Notes: generated from the sequence alone by a model not told the origin. A stretch of 23,043 bases of DNA from 2-02-FULL-66-14 sp037443705 (GCA_037443705.1 JBBINV010000050.1:1-23043); one strand, 5' to 3'. Shown: positions 14,979 to 22,141, counted from the first letter of the stretch. Translations and numbers: made by a program.

Positions 14979-16064
14979 AGCGAGGCGCCGCGCCGCATCA
15001 TCCACATCGACATGGATGCGTTCTACGCATCGGTCGAGCAGCGCGACGACCCGAGGCTGCGCGGAAAGCCGGTGGCGGTGGGCGGCTCGCCGCAGTCGCG
15101 CGGCGTGGTCGCGGCGGCGAGCTACGAGGCGCGCGCTTTCGGGGTGCGCTCCGCGATGCCTATGGGCCGCGCGCTGCGGCTTTGCCCCCAGCTCGTCGTG
15201 GTGCGCCCGGACTTCCCGCGCTACCGCGCGGTTTCGCAGCAGGTGATGACGATACTCCGGTCGGCCACGCCGCTCGTGGAGCCGCTCTCGCTCGACGAAG
15301 CGTACCTCGACGTCACCGAGAATGCCTTTGGAGAGCCATTGGCGAAATCGGTCGCTCGACGCCTCAAGAACCTCATCTTCGAGGAGACCTCGCTCACGGC
15401 CTCGGCCGGCGTCGCGCCGAACAAGTTCCTCGCCAAGATCGCCTCGGGCTGGGAGAAGCCCGATGGCCTCACGGTGATCGCGCCCGCCCGCGTGGAGGCG
15501 TTCCTGCAGCGGCTTCCGGTAGAGGCGCTCTGGGGCGTGGGACCGGTGACGGCGAAGAAGCTTCGCGCCATCGGGATCGCAAGGCTGGTGGACGTGCGCG
15601 ACGCCGAGCCGGACCGGCTGCGTCGCGCGGTGGGCGGGCTCGCGGAGTGGCTGGTGCGGCTCTCGCACGGCGACGATCCGCGGCCGGTGACGCCCGACCG
15701 GCCGTGGAAGTCGATCTCGGCCGAGGACACCTATCCGTCGGACCTCGAGAACCTGGCCGAAATGCGCGCCGAGCTCCTGCGGCTCGCGCGCCGTGTCGCG
15801 GCCTCGCTTGCGAAGAAGCGCCTTTGCGCGCGCACCGTGACGATCAAAGTGCGCTACGCCGATTTCACGACCGTCACGCGCAGCCACACCGCCGCGCCTA
15901 CGCGCGAGGCCGCGCGGCTCGCCGAGCGGGCGGTGGCGCTCCTCGATCGCACCGAAGCGGCGCGCCGGCCGGTGCGCCTGCTCGGCGTGGGCGCGCACGG
16001 CCTCATGCCCGGGGACGAGCCCGCGCCAGGCTACCTTACCTTGAGCGAACCGACCACCGATTGA
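14976..16064 (+). CDS. dinB: DNA polymerase IV (Y-family)
   Basis: The 362-residue protein is a Y-family translesion polymerase that copies damaged DNA and extends mismatched ends. The palm starts IIHIDMDAFYASVEQ, with catalytic Asp12. The second acidic pair is LSLDEAYLDVT (Asp107-Glu108). YEARAFGVRSAMPMGRALRL and SAGVAPNKFLAKIASGWEKP are classic DinB finger and palm motifs. A helix-hairpin-helix thumb (LWGVGPVTAKKLRAIGI) follows, then the little-finger domain (KSISAEDTYPSDLENL, VTIKVRYADFTTVTRS). Length is normal for the family. The C-terminal tail ends PGYLTLSEPTTD, where a clamp-binding motif such as QLSLF would be expected, so beta-clamp contact may be weak. GTG 14976 is the only start that retains the whole palm. 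It is separated from the GGDEF-EAL gene by 23 bases but may have its own promoter. Confidence 0.95.
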   Translation: MSEAPRRIIHIDMDAFYASVEQRDDPRLRGKPVAVGGSPQSRGVVAAASYEARAFGVRSAMPMGRALRLCPQLVVVRPDFPRYRAVSQQVMTILRSATPLVEPLSLDEAYLDVTENAFGEPLAKSVARRLKNLIFEETSLTASAGVAPNKFLAKIASGWEKPDGLTVIAPARVEAFLQRLPVEALWGVGPVTAKKLRAIGIARLVDVRDAEPDRLRRAVGGLAEWLVRLSHGDDPRPVTPDRPWKSISAEDTYPSDLENLAEMRAELLRLARRVAASLAKKRLCARTVTIKVRYADFTTVTRSHTAAPTREAARLAERAVALLDRTEAARRPVRLLGVGAHGLMPGDEPAPGYLTLSEPTTD

Positions 16065-16102
16065 ACCGTCGAAAACAGGCGGGAAGTTCCGGCTTTTGAA
16101 GG

Positions 16103-16118
16103 TAAAATGGCATTCATG
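16103..16118 (+). promoter_or_regulatory. Likely -10 element before the small-protein pair
   Basis: TAAAAT (16103-16108) matches the sigma-70 -10 box at five of six positions and stands out in GC-rich DNA. The predicted start of transcription falls at or one base before ATG 16116, suggesting a leaderless mRNA and favouring that ATG over ATG 16107, which lies inside the box. The -35 region is weak. Confidence 0.45.
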
Positions 16119-16400
16119 AGCGCCGAAGGCAAGCCCGGCGCGGCTCCGCCGCCCCCCGACCCCATTCAGCAGATGGCGCACGAGATCTTCGTGCACATGT
16201 GCGGGCGCATCTACTCGCAGGGCGGGGAAAAACCTCAGCCCCGCGCGGTGGCGCAGATCGCGTTCAAGCTCGCCGAGACCTTCCAGGCGGCGAACCTCGA
16301 GTTCAATCCGGTCGCGCGCGCCGCGCGCGAGGCGAAGGAAAAGGCTTCCGTCACGCTCGACGACGTGCAGATCGACTTCGGCGCCACGAAGCCGAAGTAA
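16116..16400 (+). CDS. Small conserved-looking hypothetical protein
   Basis: I do not recognise this 94-residue protein. After a proline-rich start (KPGAAPPPPDPIQQM) it is mostly amphipathic helix: AHEIFVHMCGRIYSQGG, AVAQIAFKLAETFQAANLEF, PVARAAREAKEKASVTLDDV, ending QIDFGATKPK. There is a single Cys and no signal or membrane segment. Codon use matches the flanking genes, with a strong G/C third position. I chose ATG 16116 because a good -10 box covers the alternative ATG 16107. The next small gene begins 23 bases after its stop with its own ribosome site, so they are likely co-transcribed. A small cytosolic helical adaptor is a plausible guess. Confidence 0.72.
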   Translation: MSAEGKPGAAPPPPDPIQQMAHEIFVHMCGRIYSQGGEKPQPRAVAQIAFKLAETFQAANLEFNPVARAAREAKEKASVTLDDVQIDFGATKPK

Positions 16401-16423
16401 TCTCCCATCCGGCAAGGAACCCC

Positions 16424-16735
16424 ATGGCGCTACCCGAAGCGACACGCTCGCAATTCAAGATCGGAAAGTACGACATCCACGCGCGGCCGGTGGCCGGCTC
16501 GGCGCAGATGCTACGCTACACCGTGCTGCTGAACGGCAGGCGGCTCGGGTCGCTCCTCAGCGTACCCACCGAGTCCGACTGCAAGTTCCTCGAGAACCCG
16601 CCGCCGGTGCCGCCGCTCAAGATCTTCTACGTCACCAGCCGTCCCGGCCGGCCGAAGAAGGGCGCCGCGCGCCCGGCCGACGCTTCGGAAGGGGAATCGC
16701 CGGCCGGCCTCAGGGGCGGACGCGAGACTTACTAG
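16424..16735 (+). CDS. Small basic hypothetical protein
   Basis: This 103-residue protein is not recognised. The N-terminal two-thirds look like a compact beta-rich domain (FKIGKYDIHARPVAGSAQ, LRYTVLLNGRRLGSLLSVPT, PLKIFYVTSRPGRPKK). The tail is basic and low-complexity (GAARPADASEGESPAGLRG) and probably disordered. ATG 16424 has AAGGA eight bases upstream. It follows the other small gene by 23 bases. The last 26 bases overlap the possible extension of the convergent gene on the minus strand. Confidence 0.7.
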   Translation: MALPEATRSQFKIGKYDIHARPVAGSAQMLRYTVLLNGRRLGSLLSVPTESDCKFLENPPPVPPLKIFYVTSRPGRPKKGAARPADASEGESPAGLRGGRETY

Positions 16736-16844
16736 CCGGCGGGGCCGGCTCCACGCAGCCGGGCATGGCCGCCCGGAAGTCGGTGATCGCCTGCTCGATT
16801 CCGGCGCGCATCTTCAAGGTGAACCAGACCTGCCCGATATCGAG

Positions 16845-17156
16845 TCAGTGCAGCGTGCGCGCAAAGGTGCGGTCGCGAAGGAGCAGTCCCGCCTCGGGCA
16901 TGGCATCGACCAGCTCGTCGAGCAGGAGCTGAAGCTCCACGAGGACGTCGTTGCGCTCGTCGCCGCTCACGCGCCGCGCGAAGGTCACCTCGGCGGCGAA
17001 GATCTGCGGCTCGGCGTCGCCCGTGCGGATCGGCAGGCCGTCGGCGCCACGCAGCACGAAGCCCTGCAGGTCCGGGTGGTGCTCGAAGAGCCGCGCCGCG
17101 AGCGCGGCGATCCCGGCGGCGGCCGGCGAATCGGGTTCGGTGCGAAGGCTTCCCAT
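16845..17156 (-). CDS. Hypothetical protein ended by an in-frame TGA
   Basis: The 103-residue product is unrecognised. It alternates helices and strands: AAAGIAALAARLFEHHPDLQ, GFVLRGADGLPIRTGDAEP, IFAAEVTFARRVSGDERNDV, LVELQLLLDELVDAMPEAGL and LLRDRTFARTLH. After the TGA at 16845-16847 the same frame remains open for 44 more codons to 16710, with normal composition (LDIGQVWFTLKMRAGIEQAI, TDFRAAMPGCVEP). A Trp codon (TGG) changed to TGA would explain this, giving an original length near 147 residues. The start ATG 17156 has only a weak purine stretch upstream. No signal peptide or membrane segment is seen. Its stop faces the convergent small genes. The M81 peptidase ends 51 bases upstream on the same strand. 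Confidence 0.6.
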   Translation of the reverse strand: MGSLRTEPDSPAAAGIAALAARLFEHHPDLQGFVLRGADGLPIRTGDAEPQIFAAEVTFARRVSGDERNDVLVELQLLLDELVDAMPEAGLLLRDRTFARTLH

Positions 17157-17207
17157 GGTGTCTCTGCGCCATTGAAGCAGAGTGCGCGGCGCCGCCCTTG
17201 ACGTGCG

Positions 17208-18692
17208 TCAACCGTAGCGCGCGTCGGAATCCAGCGGATAGACCGGCCGGCGTACCCGCGCGAACCGGAGCTGCGAATAGTCGGAAGTGCACACCCCGGT
17301 GCCGGCGCACTCGACCACGGCCCTGGCGAGCGGCCCGAGCCCCGCACGCCAATGCACGCGGCTCTTGAGCATGAGATAGCGCTTCGTTTCGGGCTCGAGG
17401 CCGAGCGCGCGGAACGCGCCCAGGTCGTAGGGCTCGGCGTGCCGCGAGATCACCGCGATCTCGCACTTGCCGGTGTCGAGCACCGCCGAGAGCCCGAGGT
17501 TGCCCGCCTCCCCTTTCGCCATCGGCCCTTCGTTGCGGAACTTGCCGTCGACGATCCGCTTCACCCTGCCGCTCACGATGCGCGGCGCGCCGCGCAGACC
17601 CAGCGCCGGCATGTCGAGCTTGCCACCGAGCTCGAGCGTGACGTTCGCGCCCATGCCTGCCGCCTTCATCTTCGCCACGGCTTGCGGGTCGCAGATCGCG
17701 AAGGCGGCGGCGTCCTCGAGCCCGGCGTCCAGGATCGCGCCAAGCACGGTCATCGTGTCCATGGTTCCGCCCGAAGCGCAGTTGTCGTAGTGGTCGAGCA
17801 GCACGACCGGCCGCGCCGCGATCGCGGCCGCGCGCGCGATCGATTGCGCGAGCGGCTCGGGGCGGTAGACGAACATGGCGCGCGCCTGCCAGGCCATGCC
17901 GAGCAGTTCGTCGCATTCGCGCCGCGCGCGTGCTGCATCGCCGTCGGTGACGACGACCGCGGAGGCGCCCGCGTACGGGATGTCGGCGTGCGGGAATCCG
18001 ACGAAGAAGGTCGCGGCGAGGGTGCCGTTCTTCTCCATTTCCCTCGCGCGCGCCTGGATCTCCCGGTTCGGCGAATCGAGGCTCGACTGGCGCATCACGT
18101 GAGGGAGCATGGGAGCGTGGCCGCAGGCGAGAACGGGCCTGGTCTTTCCTTCGGCCAATCCCAGAACGGACCTGGCCGCCCGGATCCCGGTCTCGTACAT
18201 GTCCACGTGCGGATAGGTCTGGTAGCCCGCGAGGACGGTCGCGTGCTCGGCCATTGCGGGAAAGAGGTTCGTATGCATGTCGAGCGCCACGCCGATCGGG
18301 ACCTCGGGAGCGACCTGCCGGATGCGCCGCAGGAGCTCGCCTTCGCCGTCCTCGAAGGCTTCCGTCACCATCGCGCCGTGCAGATCGAGCAGCACTGCGT
18401 CGCAGCCCTTCGCCACGGCGCCGACGATCCTCTGCACCATCCACTCGTAGGCGTCGCTTTCGACCGGCCCGCTCGGTGCCGCGCTCCCCGCCACCGGGAG
18501 CGCGACCTCCGCGCCCGCCTTCTCCGCGAGATCGAGGAACGCCGCGATCGGCGTGCCCGTGCCGCGGAATGCCGCGCGCACCGCCTCACCCTCGCAGGGC
18601 GTCGGTCCGCCGTGCGCGAAGCGCGCGAGCGGCGTCGGCACCGGCGAGAACGTGTTCGTTTCGTGCTTCATCTGGGCGATCACGAGGCGCAT
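17208..18692 (-). CDS. M81 family metallopeptidase (MlrC-like)
   Basis: The 494-residue protein belongs to peptidase family M81, whose founding member MlrC completes the breakdown of linearised microcystin. Most members act on unknown small peptides. The start RLVIAQMKHETNTFSPVPT is the family hallmark. Metal-site motifs are LLDLHGAMVTE and GVALDMHTNLFP, with further His in QTYPHVDMYETG. VLLDHYDNCASGGTMDT opens the C-terminal MlrC domain, followed by ICDPQAVAKMKAAGMGANVTLELGG segments. The length is normal. ATG 18692 is just before the conserved MKHETN block; an in-frame start at 18788 would add unrelated residues. No signal peptide is seen, so it is probably cytosolic. The gene stands alone, with a divergent CreD-like gene upstream. 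A cyanotoxin substrate is not implied. Confidence 0.92.
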   Translation of the reverse strand: MRLVIAQMKHETNTFSPVPTPLARFAHGGPTPCEGEAVRAAFRGTGTPIAAFLDLAEKAGAEVALPVAGSAAPSGPVESDAYEWMVQRIVGAVAKGCDAVLLDLHGAMVTEAFEDGEGELLRRIRQVAPEVPIGVALDMHTNLFPAMAEHATVLAGYQTYPHVDMYETGIRAARSVLGLAEGKTRPVLACGHAPMLPHVMRQSSLDSPNREIQARAREMEKNGTLAATFFVGFPHADIPYAGASAVVVTDGDAARARRECDELLGMAWQARAMFVYRPEPLAQSIARAAAIAARPVVLLDHYDNCASGGTMDTMTVLGAILDAGLEDAAAFAICDPQAVAKMKAAGMGANVTLELGGKLDMPALGLRGAPRIVSGRVKRIVDGKFRNEGPMAKGEAGNLGLSAVLDTGKCEIAVISRHAEPYDLGAFRALGLEPETKRYLMLKSRVHWRAGLGPLARAVVECAGTGVCTSDYSQLRFARVRRPVYPLDSDARYG

Positions 18693-18720
18693 GGCAGTTC
18701 CGGAAGAAAATCGGGTCAGA

Positions 18721-18749
18721 ATCCTATTATCAATCGGCGCGTCGCCCAA
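18721..18749 (-). promoter_or_regulatory. Possible promoter of the M81 peptidase gene
   Basis: Reading on the minus strand, TTGGGC (18749-18744) and TAGGAT (18726-18721) are 17 bases apart, giving a start of transcription near 18714 and a short leader to ATG 18692. The -35 matches at three of six positions and the -10 at four. The overlapping GATAAT is an alternative -10. Confidence 0.3.
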
Positions 18750-18837
18750 TTTCTTCAGACCGGCGCCAGATTTCCGCCGCCGCCCCACCGGATTCGGCCC
18801 CTAGGCTCCCGCGCATACGGATGCCGCCGGGGGAACC

Positions 18838-19974
18838 ATGGACCGCACCACCGCACTGAAGGCCGCGATCGTGGGAACGCTCGCGCTGGCGCTTCTCGTT
18901 CCGGTGTCGATGATCCGGGACCTGATCGCGGAGCGCCAGGCGCGCCGGAACGAGGCCGTCGCCGGGATTGCGCTCGGCTGGGGCCAGCGCCAGACGCTCG
19001 CCGGCCCGTACCTCTACGTTCCGTACGAGCACGCCTGGACCGAGGTGACCCAGGAAATCGTGGACGGCAGGACACACGAGCGGCGCCTCGAGCGCCGGGA
19101 ATCCGGGCTCGTGCGCCTGCCCGCCGACAAAGTGCACTGGGCGGTGGACGCGACGACGAGCGAGAGGGCGCGCGGCATCTACAAGGCTCGCCTTTACTTC
19201 GCGCGCGTGCGCGCCGAGGGCCTGCTGCGCGTGCCGGCGAATTTCAGCCTCGCGCAGCGCAAGGGCCGCACCGAATGGGGAGCGCCATTCCTCGTCCTCG
19301 GTGTTTCCGGCCCCCGCGGAATACGGAGCGTCGGCGCGCTCTCGATCGGGACGCAGTCGTCCGGGTTCGTCCCCGGCGCGGGCGATGCGGCGCTGCCCGC
19401 CGGCATCCACGCGCCGCTCGAGTTGCCCTCGCCGGCCAAAACGCAGGCGCTCGAGTTCTCGTTCGCGCTCGAGCTCGCCGGGGCGGAAGCGCTCGCCATA
19501 GCGCCGCTCGCGCGGGACACGTCGGTCGCGATACGCGCCGACTGGCCGCATCCTTCGTACCGGGGCGTGTTCCTCCCGGCGAGCCATGAAATCTCGGCCG
19601 ACGGCTTCGACGCGCGCTGGCAGGTGTCGCGCTACGCCGCGCAAGGAGCGGAGCGGCTCGCCGCTTGCGGCGGCGCCAAGCCCTGCTCCCAGCTCCTGGC
19701 GCAGACGCTGGAGGTCTCCTTCATCGAGCAGGCAGGCTTGTACCAGAGGCTCGAGCGCGCCTCGAAGTACGGGTTTCTCTTCATCGGGCTCACCTTCGCC
19801 GCGTTCGGGGCCGTGCTCGCCGCGCTCGACGGCGCGCTCTACATGCTGCTGCAAGCCGAGGACTACGCGCTGCTTGCGGGCTCGCTGCTCCTCTTCGGCC
19901 TGCTCGCCGCGGTGATGATCGCGACGCGAAGCGTGGATTGGTACCGGCTGGCGCGCGCGGGGGGCGGCGTGTAG
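18838..19974 (+). CDS. creD: CreD-like inner-membrane protein with an internal deletion
   Basis: CreD is an inner-membrane protein tied to the CreBC envelope-stress response. This copy has 378 residues; E. coli CreD is about 450. TM1 (AAIVGTLALALLVPVSMI) is followed by the large periplasmic domain (GWGQRQTLAGPYLYVPYEH, FLVLGVSGPRGIRSVG, ASHEISADGFDARWQVSRYA). The membrane part begins normally with YGFLFIGLTFAAF near residue 310 but then jumps to AVLAALDGALYMLLQAEDYA and LLAGSLLLFGLLAAVM, the family's last two helices. Roughly 60-70 residues, about four helices including the usual HPVQYLLVG region, are absent without a frameshift near 19805. ATG 18838 follows GGGGGAACC. No creB or creC is adjacent. 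Topology and function are probably altered. Confidence 0.87.
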   Translation: MDRTTALKAAIVGTLALALLVPVSMIRDLIAERQARRNEAVAGIALGWGQRQTLAGPYLYVPYEHAWTEVTQEIVDGRTHERRLERRESGLVRLPADKVHWAVDATTSERARGIYKARLYFARVRAEGLLRVPANFSLAQRKGRTEWGAPFLVLGVSGPRGIRSVGALSIGTQSSGFVPGAGDAALPAGIHAPLELPSPAKTQALEFSFALELAGAEALAIAPLARDTSVAIRADWPHPSYRGVFLPASHEISADGFDARWQVSRYAAQGAERLAACGGAKPCSQLLAQTLEVSFIEQAGLYQRLERASKYGFLFIGLTFAAFGAVLAALDGALYMLLQAEDYALLAGSLLLFGLLAAVMIATRSVDWYRLARAGGGV

Positions 19975-20026
19975 TCGCATTCGCGCAACATGATGTCCGT
20001 CTCGCGCAATTCGCTCTTGACTTCCC

Positions 20027-20080
20027 AATGAGATCTCTGCAGTCCGACGGATCTGACTCAATCGGCCCCCGAATGAGATC
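20027..20080. repeat. Direct repeat AATGAGATC flanking the 3' end of the ORF6N gene
   Basis: AATGAGATC occurs at 20027-20035 and 20072-20080, both preceded by a CCC run. TCGCGCAA is also repeated nearby (19981-19988 and 20002-20009). The 83-base gap after the CreD gene holds no other recognisable feature. Confidence 0.35.
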
Positions 20081-20564
20081 CGATGCGCCGCTTCGGCGGA
20101 TCGGGCTGGGGCTGCAGAAGCGGCAGGAGCTTGCGGTAGATGTCGCGTAACGCCGCGTCGTGCCGAAGCAGCGTCCCGTCGATCTCAGCGAGCCGCCTCA
20201 GGATGGCGGCGTTTGTGGCGAGTTCCTCGCGCATGCGGACAAACGCACGGATCACGTAGACGCTCATCTGGACCGCCTGTTCGCTGCGCAATAGATTGGC
20301 CGCCATGAGCGCGCCGTGTTCCGTGAACGCCCACGGTAGATAGGTGGCACCGCGGTGCCCTGCCGAACTGGTCGCAAAGTGCGACCAGTTCATGATTTCC
20401 TCTTGTGAGTCAGGATGTTGGCGTTTCAAGCTCGCCAATCGCGACCTCAGGCGCGCGAACTCGCTGGCGGTGAGCTGGAACGCGAAATCATCGGGAAAGC
20501 GCGCGCGATTCCGCTTGAACGCCTCGTTGAAGCGCTTGGTGGTCGTTCCGTACAGCCGCGCCAA
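20058..20564 (-). CDS. ORF6N-domain DNA-binding protein, N-terminus interrupted
   Basis: ORF6N is a DNA-binding domain found in phage antirepressor-like and chromosomal accessory proteins. The frame reads ARLYGTTTKRFNEAFKRNRARFPDDFAFQL, then the block YLPWAFTEHGALMAANLLRSEQAVQMSVYVIRAFVRMRE, all typical. It ends with a helical coiled part and PPKRRIGSHSG, the usual C-terminus. Upstream in frame the family's LDADL is present (RLDADLARLYG), but a TAA at 20585-20587 separates it from any further start. The normal N-terminal IRxxxVxLDADL strand is thus cut. The only standard start left is TTG 20564, with no ribosome site. GC content looks lower than that of neighbours, fitting an acquired gene. 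Probably inactive, or made as a short form. Confidence 0.75.
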   Translation of the reverse strand: MARLYGTTTKRFNEAFKRNRARFPDDFAFQLTASEFARLRSRLASLKRQHPDSQEEIMNWSHFATSSAGHRGATYLPWAFTEHGALMAANLLRSEQAVQMSVYVIRAFVRMREELATNAAILRRLAEIDGTLLRHDAALRDIYRKLLPLLQPQPDPPKRRIGSHSGAD

Positions 20565-20615
20565 ATCGGCGTCGAGCCGCAGTTAACGCACGAGGCGGAT
20601 TGAAGGATGACGCGC

Positions 20616-22061
20616 TCAGCGCGCGACGTCCCGCCCGAGCACCCTCCCCGGCCTTGCTCCGGTCGGCTTTCCGGCGCGCCAGACGATCTCGCCGTTGACG
20701 ATGACGGTGTCGATGCCTCTCGCCGGCGCGATCGGGCGCGCGAAGGTCGCCACTTCGTCCACCGTTCCCGGATCGAAGATCGTGATGTCGGCCGCGAAGC
20801 CCTCCTTCAGCACGCCGCGACCGGCGAGCCCGAAGGTCCTTGCCGTGAGCCCGGTCATCTTGTGGACCGCGGTCTCGAGCGGGAAAAGCCCGAGCCCTCT
20901 CGCGTAATGCCCGAGCACGCGTGGAAACGTGCCCCACAGGCGCGGGTGCGGCGCGGCATCGTGCGGCAGGCCGTCCGAGCCGATCATCGTGGATTCGAAG
21001 GCGAGGATGCGCTGCACGTCCTGCTCGTCCATCGCAAAATAGATCGCGCCCGCGGGCAGCAGGTCCTCGATCGCGAGGTTCAGGTTCTTCCTTATTTCGC
21101 TCAACTCCATCCCGGCCGCTTCCGGATGCGGCTTCGACCAGGTGACGAGCACTTTCGTCGCCTGCGCGGCGCGGTTGGCCGAGAGAATCGTGGAGGACGC
21201 GCAGTACGGATAGCAGTCGAGCCCGATCGCCTGGCCGCGCATGCGCTCGGCGATGAGCGGCAGCGTCTCCTTCGAGCGCCCGTGGTTTCGCACGCCCGCC
21301 ACCTTGTGGTGCGAGATGACCACCGGCACGCCCGCCTCGCGCCCGATGCGGAAGGTCTCCTCGAGCGAATCGAGCACGCGGTCGGCTTCGTCGCGCATGT
21401 GCGTGCAGTACAGGCCGCCGCGCGCCTTGAGCGGCCGGCACACTTCGATCACCTCCTCGGTGCTCGCGGCGAGCGCCGGCTCGTACCACAGGCCCGTGGA
21501 AATCCCGATCGCCCCCGAGGCGAGCGCCTCGTCCGCGAGCGCGCGCATGCGCGCGATCTCCGAGGCATTCGCCGGCCGCTCCACGCTGTCCATCGTCTGC
21601 AGCCGCAGCACCGAGTGCCCGACGAGCAGCGCGCAGTTGGTCGCGGGCGGCGCATCGCGCAGCGCCTGCACGTACTCGCCGAAACGGCGGAAGCGGAACC
21701 ATCCTCCCTCGCCGTCGAGGAGGTCGAGCGGCACCGGCACCGGCGCGCGCATCCCGTTCGGCGCCGGCGCGAGCGAAATCCCGCAGTTCCCCGCCACGAC
21801 GGTGGTGACGCCCTGGCTCACCTTGGGCGCCATCTCCGGGGCCGAGAGCATCAGGCGATCGTCGTGCGTGTGCGCGTCGATGAATCCCGGCGCGACGATC
21901 TTTCCCGAGGCATCGATCTCCAGAGCCGCTCTGGAGCTCCCGCGAGAACCTATGGAAGCGATGCGCCCATTGCTCACCCCGACGTCGGCCTCGAAGCGCG
22001 GCGCGCGCGTACCGTCGATCAGGGTTCCGTTGCGTATGACGAGGGAATAGCGCTCCGCCAT
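20616..22061 (-). CDS. N-acyl-D-amino-acid deacylase (D-aminoacylase)
   Basis: The 481-residue amidohydrolase-superfamily enzyme cleaves N-acyl-D-amino acids to D-amino acid plus fatty or acetic acid. It shows the small N-terminal beta sandwich (LVIRNGTLIDGTRAPRFEAD) and then the barrel with PGFIDAHTHDD (metal HxH), NCG in VVAGNCGISLAP (the Cys metal ligand of this family), THMRDEAD, ISHHKVAG, LDCYPYCASS, IGSDGLPHD (the catalytic Asp) and HPRLWGTFPRVLGHYAR. The C-terminal strand KEGFAADITIFDPGTV closes the sandwich. I chose ATG 22061 (MAERYS), which starts right before the first strand; an in-frame ATG at 22082 would add seven residues. No ribosome site is clear. The ORF6N frame lies directly downstream on the same strand. 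Confidence 0.93.
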   Translation of the reverse strand: MAERYSLVIRNGTLIDGTRAPRFEADVGVSNGRIASIGSRGSSRAALEIDASGKIVAPGFIDAHTHDDRLMLSAPEMAPKVSQGVTTVVAGNCGISLAPAPNGMRAPVPVPLDLLDGEGGWFRFRRFGEYVQALRDAPPATNCALLVGHSVLRLQTMDSVERPANASEIARMRALADEALASGAIGISTGLWYEPALAASTEEVIEVCRPLKARGGLYCTHMRDEADRVLDSLEETFRIGREAGVPVVISHHKVAGVRNHGRSKETLPLIAERMRGQAIGLDCYPYCASSTILSANRAAQATKVLVTWSKPHPEAAGMELSEIRKNLNLAIEDLLPAGAIYFAMDEQDVQRILAFESTMIGSDGLPHDAAPHPRLWGTFPRVLGHYARGLGLFPLETAVHKMTGLTARTFGLAGRGVLKEGFAADITIFDPGTVDEVATFARPIAPARGIDTVIVNGEIVWRAGKPTGARPGRVLGRDVAR

Positions 22062-22084
22062 CGGGCGGCATTCTGAACCCAAAC

Positions 22085-22097
22085 GGGGTCAGGCCCC
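22085..22097. repeat. REP-like near-palindrome GGGGTCAGGCCCC
   Basis: GGGGTCAGGCCCC lies in the 111-base gap upstream of the D-aminoacylase gene. It resembles the GGGGTCAGACCCC-type extragenic palindromes scattered through many environmental proteobacterial genomes. A partial relative, CGGGTCAGA, is at 18712-18720, also between genes. No REP-type transposase is in the window. Confidence 0.4.
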
Positions 22098-22123
22098 AAC
22101 TGCGCGCAAGCTGCATGCGGCGC

Positions 22124-22141
22124 CGCGCCGGGATCGGCGCG
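22124..22141 (-). terminator. GC hairpin downstream of the helicase gene
   Basis: CGCGCCG (22124-22130) pairs fully with CGGCGCG (22135-22141) around a GGAT loop, about 30 bases after the helicase-nuclease stop on the minus strand. A T tract is missing, so intrinsic termination is uncertain. The fold could also insulate the D-aminoacylase promoter. Confidence 0.35.

Noticed and set aside
14940..14980. LexA operator in front of dinB.
   Set aside because: No CTGT-N8-ACAG-like sequence was found between the preceding stop and the GTG.
16845..16847. Selenocysteine at the in-frame TGA.
   Set aside because: No convincing hairpin of the bacterial SECIS type was seen just downstream, and the protein is not of a known selenoprotein family.
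17352..18830. A long plus-strand open frame opposite the M81 peptidase gene.
   Set aside because: It has no domain-like pattern and mirrors the GC-rich third positions of the real minus-strand gene.
20607..22076. A long plus-strand open frame opposite the D-aminoacylase gene.
   Set aside because: The minus-strand protein has every D-aminoacylase motif; the antisense frame is a composition artefact rich in Arg and His.
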